Origin: Bacillaceae bacterium
GTDB taxonomy: Bacteria > Bacillota > Bacilli > Bacillales > Amphibacillaceae
Direction: 5' to 3'
Assembly (NCBI GenBank): GCA_030152985.1
Contig: JASLIE010000237.1
Coordinates: forward strand, 1 to 12,086
Length of the DNA: 12,086 bases
Below the pieces are notes generated by a model. It was not told where the DNA came from. It was given only the letters and a program-made list of their open reading frames with translations, and ran no database searches. Shown here piece after piece: positions 1 through 6,678 of this stretch (positions are counted from its first letter, which is position 1; each line of letters begins with the position of its first letter). The position numbers were made by a program, and so were the translations under genes.

Positions 1-1448
1 AGCATTTCGTGATTGGTTCATTATACGGTTGGGTTCATAAAGATACTGGAGTAAGGCGCTTTCGAGAAGGCCTTATTTTTGTTGGTCGTAAAAACGGTAA
101 GTCTACATTGATTAGTGCCTTGTCCTTGTATGCTGCAAGTAAAGATAATGAAAATGGTGCTGACGTTTACTTGTTAGCCAATACTAAACAGCAGGCCGGT
201 ATCATCTATGAAGAAGCTAAGTCAATGGTTAAAAGTTCACCGGGCTTAAGGATAAAGTTTAAAGCAAAGCGAGATAAGATAGAATTTCCAAAAACAAGTT
301 CTAAAATAGAGCATCGTGCTTCAGATAGTGAAAAATTAGATGGTTTAAACACTCATTTAGGGGTGTTTGATGAAATACACGAGTTTAAAGATTACAAGCT
401 CATTAGCGTTATAAAGAATTCACGCAGGAGTCGAAAGCAACCACTTATTATATATATAACTACAGCGGGTTATCAATTAGACGGCCCTCTTGTTAATTAT
501 TATGAGCAAGGCTCAGATGTTCTAGATGGTGCAATCCATGATGAACGAACATTTTATTATATAGCTGAGCTTGATAGTGAAAAAGAATTCGATAATCCAG
601 AAGATTGGATAAAGGCCAATCCTAATATAGGTGTCACTTTAGATTTAGACATCCTTATTGAAGATTGGGAAAAGGATAAACGAACTCCAGAAGAACGAAC
701 AGATTTTATCACAAAGCAGTTCAACGTGTTTGCTAATAGAAGTAATCTACCTTTTATTGAATATGACGTTTTGAAAAAGAATGACAAGCATTTAGATATA
801 AAGGAACTCAACGGAAGTGTGGCTATTGGTGGTTATGATTTATCTGACAGTGAAGACTTCACAAGTGCTTGTTTAGAGTTTCCAATTGAATCAACTGGGG
901 AAGTATTTGTTTTATCGCATTCATGGATACCTAAAAAGAAGACCTTGCTAGACAATGAGAAAATACCTTACACCGAATGGCAAGAAGCCGGTTATTTAAC
1001 AATTGTCGATGAAGATTATATAAATGAAGATCATGTGTTCAATTGGTTTATTGAACAAAGTAAGATATATAACACTGAATTAATCACATATGACCCAGCC
1101 AAAGCTTTCAGATTAAACAAAGCGTTAGAATCAGAAGGTTTTAAGACAGAAGTTGTGAGACAAGGATTTAAAACCTTAGGTCCAGCAATGGATGATTTAA
1201 AACATATGTTTTTAGATGGAAAGGTCATATTCAATGAAAACCCATTACTTAGATGGTATATAAATAACGTTGAACTTGTGACTGATAGAAATAATAATAA
1301 GATGCCTACTAAAGCTAATCGATACCGTAAAATTGATGGATTTGCTGCGCTCTTGAACGCACATACAAAAACAATGGAAAAGTTAGTTAACAAAGGTTCG
1401 TCTGATTCTGATATTGAAGTGTTTTCCTTAACAGACTTACTTAACTAG
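1..1448 (+). CDS. terL: Terminase large subunit (5' partial)
   Basis: This is the DNA packaging motor: an N-terminal ATPase drives DNA into the prohead and a C-terminal nuclease cuts the concatemer. The frame is open to the window edge, and the GTG at 9 encodes an internal valine inside a conserved segment, so it is not the start. Numbering from that codon, the Walker A motif GRKNGKS is at residues 26-32 and Walker B ends in D121-E122. Three likely RNase H-fold nuclease aspartates are D277 (GYDLS), D362 (YDPAK) and D443 (DGFAA). This is the Terminase_1 (HK97-type, usually cos-packaging) pattern. Family members place Walker A further from the N-terminus, so by inference several tens of residues lie upstream together with the small terminase. 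The gene ends 15 bases before the portal start. The function is clear; the packaging mode is inferred. Confidence 0.96.
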   Translation, partial: HFVIGSLYGWVHKDTGVRRFREGLIFVGRKNGKSTLISALSLYAASKDNENGADVYLLANTKQQAGIIYEEAKSMVKSSPGLRIKFKAKRDKIEFPKTSSKIEHRASDSEKLDGLNTHLGVFDEIHEFKDYKLISVIKNSRRSRKQPLIIYITTAGYQLDGPLVNYYEQGSDVLDGAIHDERTFYYIAELDSEKEFDNPEDWIKANPNIGVTLDLDILIEDWEKDKRTPEERTDFITKQFNVFANRSNLPFIEYDVLKKNDKHLDIKELNGSVAIGGYDLSDSEDFTSACLEFPIESTGEVFVLSHSWIPKKKTLLDNEKIPYTEWQEAGYLTIVDEDYINEDHVFNWFIEQSKIYNTELITYDPAKAFRLNKALESEGFKTEVVRQGFKTLGPAMDDLKHMFLDGKVIFNENPLLRWYINNVELVTDRNNNKMPTKANRYRKIDGFAALLNAHTKTMEKLVNKGSSDSDIEVFSLTDLLN

Positions 1449-1463
1449 ATTGGGGGTGAAGAA

Positions 1464-2681
1464 ATGAACTTCTTTCAAAAATTTAAACATAAATTTAAAT
1501 CAATGACTCGTAACGTTGATAAAAAGAAAAACAATTTCACTAACTGGAAAGATAGGGTGTTCTTTGGGGTAGATAATTCTACACTTGCTACTAACGAAAC
1601 AATCTTCAGTGTGATTACAAGACTATCCAATAGTATGGCTTCACTACCAATCAAGCTATATCAAGATTATGAAATGAAATTCAACAAGGTTGCAGATCTA
1701 TTAGTTAATAGTCCTAATCCTAACATGACTAATTTTGAATTTATTCGTATTCTGGAGAGTTCACGTAATGAAACAGGCAATGGATACGCATTGATAGAAC
1801 GAGATATACGTTACAATCCTATTAAATTAATTCCAATTGACTCTAATTTTGTTGAACCGGTAATTGATAAAGAAACTAGTGAATTATGGTATGAGGTTGT
1901 AGGCGAAGATAAGAAACGTTATTACATTCATAATTCAGATATAATTCACGTTAAGCATATAGCTAAAACTGGTGGTATTAAAGGAATTAACCCGATTAGT
2001 GTTCTTTCTAATGCTAATGAATTTGATAAAGCAGTAAGAGAATTTAGTTTAAGAGAAATGAAGAGTGCTCAAAACTCATTTATTTTGAAGTACGGAGCAA
2101 ACGTAGATAAAGATAAAAGAGAAAGAATAATTGATGATTTTAAACGTTTCTTTCAAGAGAACGGTGGAATACTCTTCCAAGAGCCTGGTGTTGAAATAGA
2201 TCCTATCGAAAGAAAGTATGTTGCAGCAGACACACTTTCATCTGAAAAAATAACAAGGTCGAGAGTAGCGAATGTATTTAATATTCCAGCGACTATGTTA
2301 AACGAGACTGAGGGACAGAGTTATTCAAGTAATGAACAGTTGATGATTATGTTTGTTCAATTAACCTTAATGCCAATCGTAAGGCAGTATGAACAAGAAT
2401 TTAATAGAAAACTACTTTCAGTTTCTGAACGAGAAAAAGGATATTACTTTAAGTTTAATGAGAAAGCCTTATTAAGAGCTGACGTATCTACCCAAGGCGA
2501 ATATTATGCTAAAGCAATCAGGAATGGTTGGATGACCCAAGATGAAGTTAGGAAGTCAGAAGACTTAGCACCTGTCGGGGGTAATGCTTCAAGCTTGTGG
2601 GTGTCAGGAGACTTATATCCAATTGATACTCCAGTAACCGATAGAAAAGGCACTACTGGAGGAGGAGGTGGCGAGAGTTGA
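1464..2681 (+). CDS. Phage portal protein, HK97 family
   Basis: The portal is the dodecameric ring at the capsid vertex through which DNA is packaged and ejected; it docks the terminase and later the neck proteins. At 405 aa it has the usual length of the HK97-like (PF04860-type) portals. Family-like segments are NGYALIERD from about residue 106 and NIPATML at 273-279. The N-terminus is basic and lysine-rich (about residues 5-24), and the C-terminus is a short glycine run (GGGGGES) that looks disordered. ATG 1464 is preceded by GGGGGTGA at a proper distance. The last four bases overlap the TTG start of the next gene, and the GGA repeats encoding the glycine tail also serve as that gene's ribosome binding site. 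Confidence 0.95.
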   Translation: MNFFQKFKHKFKSMTRNVDKKKNNFTNWKDRVFFGVDNSTLATNETIFSVITRLSNSMASLPIKLYQDYEMKFNKVADLLVNSPNPNMTNFEFIRILESSRNETGNGYALIERDIRYNPIKLIPIDSNFVEPVIDKETSELWYEVVGEDKKRYYIHNSDIIHVKHIAKTGGIKGINPISVLSNANEFDKAVREFSLREMKSAQNSFILKYGANVDKDKRERIIDDFKRFFQENGGILFQEPGVEIDPIERKYVAADTLSSEKITRSRVANVFNIPATMLNETEGQSYSSNEQLMIMFVQLTLMPIVRQYEQEFNRKLLSVSEREKGYYFKFNEKALLRADVSTQGEYYAKAIRNGWMTQDEVRKSEDLAPVGGNASSLWVSGDLYPIDTPVTDRKGTTGGGGGES

Positions 2682-3010
2682 ATAAAAATAGTTTCGATTT
2701 GGAAAGAATAAAAGGTTTCATTAATAAGCATCCAGAAAGCGATATTATTATTATTGCTAATAATAAAAGAACTGCTATTGAATATTGGGAAAATATAAAA
2801 GGACATTTAAAGCTTAATAAGCGTCCATATATTATTTCTAATTCTAATACAAATGATGGTATGCCGTACTTCAACTCATTAGTATTAAAAATAGATAAGT
2901 GGTGGGAGAATAAAAATGCAATAAGAATCATGAGAGAAGCGGTAGTTGCAAAACAAACCCTACCAATTACACATATTCCGCCTTTTGTGGGTGGTGCTAC
3001 GGATGAATGA
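2678..3010 (+). CDS. Unrecognised 110-aa phage protein
   Basis: I do not recognise this protein. It starts with TTG at 2678, overlapping the portal stop by four bases (TTGA), with a strong site GGAGGAGG just upstream. Residues about 20-40 look like a hydrophobic beta strand followed by a helix (SDIIIIANNKRTAIEYWE), as in a Rossmann or RecA-like fold, but no Walker A loop is present. A second strand-like segment (SLVLKIDKWWEN) follows in the middle. The C-terminus is basic and ends in an unusual proline/glycine stretch (ITHIPPFVGGATDE). No signal peptide or membrane segment is evident. Its place between portal and protease suggests an accessory head function or a moron-type insertion, but this is only position-based inference. 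Alternatives include a small regulator of packaging. Confidence 0.75.
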   Translation: MNKNSFDLERIKGFINKHPESDIIIIANNKRTAIEYWENIKGHLKLNKRPYIISNSNTNDGMPYFNSLVLKIDKWWENKNAIRIMREAVVAKQTLPITHIPPFVGGATDE

Positions 3011-3074
3011 AACGCTCAAGTTAATAATCATTTGTATATACAGTTACTTAATGTTTAAAGTACTTAATAAATGA
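3003..3074 (+). CDS. Possible 23-aa single-span membrane peptide
   Basis: This is a short open frame starting ATG 3003, within the last codons of the preceding gene, and ending TGA 3072-3074. It encodes MNETLK, then a hydrophobic stretch of about 12 residues (LIIICIYSYLMF), then a basic tail KVLNK. That pattern would suit a very small membrane peptide with its C-terminus in the cytoplasm. GGTGGTG at 2990-2996 lies 6 bases upstream and differs by one base from a good Shine-Dalgarno. It fills most of the otherwise empty gap between the 110-aa and 55-aa genes. Chance is a real alternative: AT-rich DNA readily encodes hydrophobic residues. I do not recognise a family. Confidence 0.35.
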   Translation: MNETLKLIIICIYSYLMFKVLNK

Positions 3075-3084
3075 ATTTAGGGAC

Positions 3085-3252
3085 GTGATTAAAATCAATG
3101 AAAGAATGAAACATGTAGCCTTAGATATGTTAAAAGAAGTAAATCCTGATGAAGTAGATACTGTTGAAGTTACTACATCAGGATATGAAGATGGAAGTGA
3201 AAGTTTACAAATCACTGTTTTATTTCCACAACGAAAGGTGGTGAACGAATGA
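3085..3252 (+). CDS. Unrecognised 55-aa phage protein
   Basis: The frame runs from GTG 3085 to TGA 3250-3252 and encodes about 55 residues. The stop overlaps the protease ATG as ATGA, which suggests translational coupling and supports it as a real gene. The predicted fold is a helix (NERMKHVALDMLKEVN), an acidic linker (PDEVD), then two strands (TVEVTTSGYEDG and SLQITVLFP). No catalytic motif, membrane segment or signal peptide is seen. The start is uncertain. AGGG ends only two bases before the GTG, which is too close, while AGGGACGTGATT as a whole resembles an extended Shine-Dalgarno that would favour ATT 3088 or ATC 3094 in the same frame. ATG 3106 is in frame but has only a weak site. Its role is unknown; position alone suggests a head-assembly accessory. 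Confidence 0.6.
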   Translation: MIKINERMKHVALDMLKEVNPDEVDTVEVTTSGYEDGSESLQITVLFPQRKVVNE

Positions 3253-3986
3253 AACAGCCAAAAAAGAATAGTTTCTTTAATATGAAAATGTCTTCTGATG
3301 GTAAATCGGGGGATATTTTTATTTATGGTGAAATTACTAAATACGCTTGGGAAGAGATGGGCGAACATTCTGCAGTCACTTTCCAAAAGGAACTAGAAAA
3401 ACTAGGAGACGTTGATGTAATTAACCTATATGTAAATTCGCCAGGAGGTTCAGTGTTTGAAGGTATATCTATTTACAATATGCTGAAAAGACACAAAGCT
3501 AAAGTAGTAGCTCATGTTGATGCTTTAGCTGCATCCATTGCGAGTGTGATTATCATGTCAGCCGATGAAATTAGAATGCCAAGTAATTCAATGCTGATGA
3601 TTCATAACCCTTGGACTATCGTAATGGGGAACGCTGAAGAATTACGAAAACAAGCTGATGATTTAGAAAGAATTGGACAATCAAGTAAGCAATCTTATTT
3701 AGAGAAAGCCGGTACTAAATTGTCAGATGATAAGTTGCAAGAAATGCTTGATGATGAAACATGGTTATCAGCTGAAGAAGCCTTTGAAATCGGTTTGTGT
3801 GATGTTGTAGAAGTTGCTAATGAAGCAGTGGCAAAAATAGATAAAGAAACATTGAACATGTTTAAGAATGCGCCTTCGTCATTAGCGATAAATCAACAGA
3901 ATGAAATTAACGAAGAAAGACGATTAATAGCTGAACAAGCTAAAGAAAATATAAATTATGTAAGAACAATATTAGGAGGAATTTAA
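3249..3986 (+). CDS. ClpP-like prohead maturation protease (S14)
   Basis: This is a 245-aa serine protease of the ClpP/S14 type that phages use to process the capsid protein's N-terminal scaffold domain during head maturation. The oxyanion-type segment NSPGGSV is followed by the nucleophile S96 in DALAASIAS and by H119 in MLMIHNPW. The third triad position falls in DDETWLSAEEA; aligned by eye with ClpP (DRFLSA), the catalytic Asp site is E170, with D168 and D169 just before it, as I recall in other phage ClpP-like proteases. The protease domain ends near residue 195. The tail after it is charged and probably helical. ATG 3249 follows AAAGGTGGTGA. Its position directly before the major capsid gene, with a two-base gap, fits the role. 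No ClpX-type partner is nearby. Confidence 0.95.
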   Translation: MKQPKKNSFFNMKMSSDGKSGDIFIYGEITKYAWEEMGEHSAVTFQKELEKLGDVDVINLYVNSPGGSVFEGISIYNMLKRHKAKVVAHVDALAASIASVIIMSADEIRMPSNSMLMIHNPWTIVMGNAEELRKQADDLERIGQSSKQSYLEKAGTKLSDDKLQEMLDDETWLSAEEAFEIGLCDVVEVANEAVAKIDKETLNMFKNAPSSLAINQQNEINEERRLIAEQAKENINYVRTILGGI

Positions 3987-3988
3987 TT

Positions 3989-5122
3989 ATGCCAACATTA
4001 TATGAATTAAAAGAAAATTTAAGCACTGTAGGTCAGCAACTAGAAAAGGTAGAAAAACAATTAGGTGAGAAAGCGATTGATCCAAACGCTACTCATGAAG
4101 AGATTAAAACAATTCAAGCTACGCAAGAAAATCTGAAAGCTCGTTTCGACATCATCAAGAAACAACATGATGGGAAAGAAGCAGAGCAAAAAGCGAAATT
4201 TGCAGAAGACAAGAGTTTTAATGCTTTATCTGAAGAAGAGAGACAGCAAAAAGCAAAGGCTGAGTTTATCAAAGCTTCATTATTAAATCGTGAACTGAGC
4301 AATGAAGCTAAACAATTGATCGCAATTCCAAGCCCAAATGAAACAGGTGGTGAGAACTTCTTACCTACTACTTTAACAAATGAGTTAGTTCACGAACCTT
4401 TTACTCGTAACCCGTTACGTGATGTAGCTAACTTATCATCAGTTAAAGGTTTAGAGTTACCTAAAATTTCTTATCAAATTGATGATGATGACTTTATTAC
4501 AGATAAAGAAACGGCGAAAGAATTAGAAATGACTGGTGATACAGTTACTTTTGGTCGTAATAAGTTCAAGGTCAAAGCTTCAATTTCTGACACTGTTTTA
4601 CATGGTTCGGACATTGACCTAGTTAATTATGTAGATAACGCTTTGCGTTCAGGCTTAGCGAATAAAGAAAGACGTGATGCTTTTGCAACTGAACCTGTAT
4701 TAGGAATTGAGCATATGTCTTTCTACAATGGAGACATTAAAGAAGTTAAGGGCGATTCAATGTTTGAAGCAATCACAAACGCAATTGACGATCTGCACGA
4801 AGACTTCCGAGAGAATGCAACAATCGTTATGAGAAAAACAGATTATACAAAAATGATTAAAGAGTTAGCTAATGGATCAACAACTTTATACGGTGCTCAG
4901 CCTGAACAGGTTTTAGGTAAGCCAGTTACATTCTCGGATAGTGCTACAAAGCCTATTGTTGGAGACTTTAACTATTTTGGAATTAACTATGACGGAATGA
5001 CATACGATTCAGATAAGGACGTAGACTCAGGTAACTATCTATTTGTTCTAACTGCTTGGTATGACCAAAAACGTCTACTTGATTCAGCGTTCCGTATTGC
5101 AGATGTTACTCCAGAAGCATAA
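3989..5122 (+). CDS. Major capsid protein, HK97 fold
   Basis: This is the shell subunit. Residues 1 to about 100 form a charged, heptad-like helical region (the delta domain), which acts as built-in scaffold in HK97-type capsids that lack a separate scaffold gene. No scaffold gene is seen here. Around residues 105-121 the sequence changes to the AIPSPNETGGENFLP segment that usually marks the start of the mature protein, so the protease probably cuts just upstream; the exact site is inferred. The body includes an acidic IDDDDFITD stretch and ends in SAFRIADVTPEA. The length of 377 aa is typical. From memory it resembles capsid proteins of S. aureus phi13/77-type phages (shared segments such as HMSFYNG, GDFNYFGINYDG and LFVLTAWYDQ). 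ATG 3989 follows AGGAGGA by 8 bases. Confidence 0.96.
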   Translation: MPTLYELKENLSTVGQQLEKVEKQLGEKAIDPNATHEEIKTIQATQENLKARFDIIKKQHDGKEAEQKAKFAEDKSFNALSEEERQQKAKAEFIKASLLNRELSNEAKQLIAIPSPNETGGENFLPTTLTNELVHEPFTRNPLRDVANLSSVKGLELPKISYQIDDDDFITDKETAKELEMTGDTVTFGRNKFKVKASISDTVLHGSDIDLVNYVDNALRSGLANKERRDAFATEPVLGIEHMSFYNGDIKEVKGDSMFEAITNAIDDLHEDFRENATIVMRKTDYTKMIKELANGSTTLYGAQPEQVLGKPVTFSDSATKPIVGDFNYFGINYDGMTYDSDKDVDSGNYLFVLTAWYDQKRLLDSAFRIADVTPEA

Positions 5123-5134
5123 GGAAGTGAGTAA

Positions 5135-5419
5135 ATGGATTTAACTAATGAGTTATTTGGATTGGCTAAGGAAAAACTTAGAGTGGATGAGGGCGATGAA
5201 GCCCTCATCTTACTTCATGTTAAAAGTGCCATGGAGTCTTTAAAGTTATCAGGTGTTCCAGAGAGTGAAAGCTCATTATATAAAACAGCTGTTCTTATTC
5301 AAGTAATTCTTGATTATGAGAATAATGATAAAGACCTAAATGTAAATGCTTTAAAACAATCACTAGAAACGATTATTTTAAAGCTGAAGACATTCGGAGG
5401 TGAAAAGAATGAAATTTGA
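5135..5419 (+). CDS. Head-tail connector, gp6-like
   Basis: This is a small (94 aa) mostly helical acidic protein of the HK97 gp6 / phage_connect type. It forms the ring that attaches beneath the portal after packaging and begins the neck. The pattern is typical: an N-terminal helix with LFGLAKEKLRVDEGDEALI, then HVKSAMESLKLSG, then a hydrophobic helix KTAVLIQVILDYENND and a C-terminal helix. ATG 5135 is preceded by AAGGAAGTGA, which overlaps the capsid gene stop. Its position directly after the capsid gene matches the usual order. The first part of the coding sequence holds a perfect 9-bp inverted repeat (5186-5209). The 3' end overlaps the next gene by 11 bases. Confidence 0.88.
   Translation: MDLTNELFGLAKEKLRVDEGDEALILLHVKSAMESLKLSGVPESESSLYKTAVLIQVILDYENNDKDLNVNALKQSLETIILKLKTFGGEKNEI
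5186..5209 (+). repeat. Intragenic 9-bp inverted repeat in the connector gene
   Basis: GATGAGGGC (5186-5194) and GCCCTCATC (5201-5209) are perfect inverted copies with a GATGAA loop, about 50 bases into the connector gene. No T run follows (TTACTT), so it is not a strong terminator. It could slow ribosomes or influence mRNA decay after the abundant capsid gene, or be chance: perfect 9-bp hairpins are expected about once in DNA of this length, though this one is richer in GC than the surroundings. Confidence 0.4.
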
Positions 5420-5585
5420 AGTGTTGAAAACATTTATTGATAAAAATACAAAGAAAAAGCATGAAAAAGGAACTAAGTATGATACAAACCAAAAGCGTGG
5501 TAAAGAGCTTCAAGAGTTAGGTTTCTTAGGTAAAGAAATCAAACAGGCAGCTAAAAAGAAAGTTGATAAAGATGAACCCAAGTAA
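5409..5585 (+). CDS. Small lysine-rich neck-region protein (58 aa)
   Basis: A 58-aa protein with 17 lysines, beginning MKFEVLKTFIDKNTKKKHEKG. The N-terminal half reads as a short beta-rich domain: two strands around a charged turn, then a KRGKELQELGFLG helix. The tail is lysine-rich and probably disordered. Small proteins with this 'VLKTFIDK...G' opening occur next to connector genes in phages of Gram-positive hosts, and their role is not settled as far as I know. I chose ATG 5409 because GGAGGTGA at 5396-5403 sits five bases upstream; the in-frame GTG at 5400 lies inside that site. It overlaps its upstream neighbour by 11 bases and its downstream neighbour by 14. The basic charge could mean contact with DNA or an acidic neck partner, but that is speculation. 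Confidence 0.75.
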   Translation: MKFEVLKTFIDKNTKKKHEKGTKYDTNQKRGKELQELGFLGKEIKQAAKKKVDKDEPK

Positions 5586-5895
5586 ATTGAGACATAGAAT
5601 TGATATTTATCGTCAAGATGAAGGTGTTGATGAGCTAGGGCAACCAATTGATGAGTTGGTCCTACATACATCAGTGTGGGCATCAATCCAACCTTTAAGA
5701 GGTAGGCGTTTAGAAGCTTCAAAACAATTTCATTCGGATATCACAACAGAAATAACTATTCGATATCGTGATGATATTGAAGACACAATGATAGCTAAAT
5801 ATAAAGGTACTCGTTTCGAGTTTCTCTATATACTGCATAAAGACTATGCAGAAAAGACACTTCATATCTACACAAAGGAAAAGAAAGATGTCTAG
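5572..5895 (+). CDS. Head closure / head-tail adaptor, SPP1 gp16-like
   Basis: A 107-aa protein of the phage head-tail joining family (SPP1 gp16-like, Phage_H_T_join). It forms the ring under the connector that closes the DNA channel and receives the tail. The family pattern is visible: MNPSKLRHRIDIYRQ at the N-terminus, the GQP(I)DEL turn, VWASIQPLRGRR from about residue 40, then ITIRYRDDI and a C-terminal strand ending in LHIYTKEKKDV. ATG 5572 gives the conserved N-terminus; an in-frame TTG at 5563 would add three residues but has no better binding site. The site before 5572 is weak and the start lies within the upstream gene, so translation is probably coupled. The end overlaps the next gene by eight bases. 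Confidence 0.88.
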   Translation: MNPSKLRHRIDIYRQDEGVDELGQPIDELVLHTSVWASIQPLRGRRLEASKQFHSDITTEITIRYRDDIEDTMIAKYKGTRFEFLYILHKDYAEKTLHIYTKEKKDV

Positions 5896-6292
5896 AAGAA
5901 GTAATATGCGACTAAAGGTTGAAGGTGCTGATGAAATATTAAAAGCACTCGAAAGAGCCGATACTGCAATTCAAAAAGAATTACATGACCTGGTGTCCGA
6001 AGCCGCCGAAATCGTTTTTAGAAGAGCAGATGCCGATGTACCGATAAAGTCAGGGGCAGCACGAAGCTCATTAAAAATAGAAACAGGCAAAAATAAGAAT
6101 GGTGTATTCTATGCAAATGTAGAAATAGGTGGACACGATCCAGAGCCATTTTATATAACTTTTTATGAATTAGGAACAAGTAGACAGCCACCAAGACCAT
6201 TTATGAGACCAGCACTTGATAAGAGTAAGAATGAGATACGACAACATCTCATTCAAGGGTTGACCGCAGCCTTAAATAGGCAAGGGAAGTGA
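5888..6292 (+). CDS. HK97 gp10-like neck/tail completion protein
   Basis: A 134-aa protein of the HK97 gp10 family, needed for joining head and tail in related phages. Typical marks are the N-terminal helix GADEILKALERADTAIQKEL, the segment DVPIKSGAARSSLKI, the FYELGTS motif at 92-98, and PPRPFMRPALDKSK just after, followed by a C-terminal helix. ATG 5888 is preferred over an in-frame ATG at 5846 because AAGGA lies eight bases before 5888 and the resulting protein begins near the family's usual N-terminus, whereas the longer version would sit deep in the preceding gene. A 9-bp inverted repeat (6229-6254) lies near the 3' end. The next gene starts four bases after the stop. Confidence 0.9.
   Translation: MSRRSNMRLKVEGADEILKALERADTAIQKELHDLVSEAAEIVFRRADADVPIKSGAARSSLKIETGKNKNGVFYANVEIGGHDPEPFYITFYELGTSRQPPRPFMRPALDKSKNEIRQHLIQGLTAALNRQGK
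6229..6254 (+). repeat. Intragenic 9-bp inverted repeat near the end of the gp10-like gene
   Basis: GAATGAGAT (6229-6237) and ATCTCATTC (6246-6254) are perfect inverted copies with an 8-base loop, about 40 bases before the tail terminator start at 6297. No T run follows. It may be chance in AT-rich DNA. Confidence 0.3.
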
Positions 6293-6296
6293 TTGA

Positions 6297-6671
6297 GTGA
6301 TTGAAGAAGATTTAAGAAACCATTTACTAAATAATGAGTCTATATCAGACCATATTGATACGAGATTGTATCCTGGATGGATTCCTAAGGATGCACAGAT
6401 GCCAAGTGTGGCTTTCTTAATGATATCAGGTAATAGGCATCATGATATTGATGTTGCATATCCAAGGTATCAATTTTCTGTATTCTCTAAACGTTATAGT
6501 GAAGCAAAGAGGATAAGCGACGAAATAATAAATTCTTTGCAACGGTTTAAAGGAATTATGGGAAGTACAGAAATTATACAAATCGTTTTTCAAAATCAAT
6601 ATGATCAGTATGAATCTGATACAGACTTATATCATATATCATTAGAGTTTAAAGTAATTTATGAAGTTTGA
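6297..6671 (+). CDS. Tail terminator / tail completion protein (DUF3168-like)
   Basis: A 124-aa protein resembling the DUF3168 / SPP1 gp17 group, which caps the tail tube once it has reached full length and provides the surface that joins the head. Family-like features are the helical N-terminus (IEEDLRNHLLNNESISDHI), the LYPGWIPKDAQMPSVAF segment at about 24-40, and the R-Y-Q-F-S-V-F strand followed by a helix SEAKRISDEIINSL, then a final strand ISLEFKVIYEV. The start is GTG 6297; AGGGAAGTGA, formed partly by the upstream stop, lies four bases before it. Its position between gp10 and the major tail protein is the usual one for the terminator. Confidence 0.85.
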   Translation: MIEEDLRNHLLNNESISDHIDTRLYPGWIPKDAQMPSVAFLMISGNRHHDIDVAYPRYQFSVFSKRYSEAKRISDEIINSLQRFKGIMGSTEIIQIVFQNQYDQYESDTDLYHISLEFKVIYEV

Positions 6672-6678
6672 TTTCAAG

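Noticed and set aside
1031..1393. 120-aa minus-strand open frame inside the terminase gene
   Set aside because: Antisense of the conserved nuclease domain; composition is low-complexity and no ribosome binding site or family was seen.
2745..2766. 9-bp inverted repeat TTATTATTA/TAATAATAA
   Set aside because: Entirely A/T, weak, and explained by the isoleucine and asparagine codons of the 110-aa gene.
2504..2931. Two minus-strand open frames over the portal 3' end and the 110-aa gene
   Set aside because: They overlap coupled + strand genes with good binding sites, and the predicted products look like noise from AT-rich DNA.
5846..5887. Longer N-terminus for the gp10-like protein from ATG 5846
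   Set aside because: It would extend into the preceding gene without a binding site; ATG 5888 has AAGGA at a good distance.
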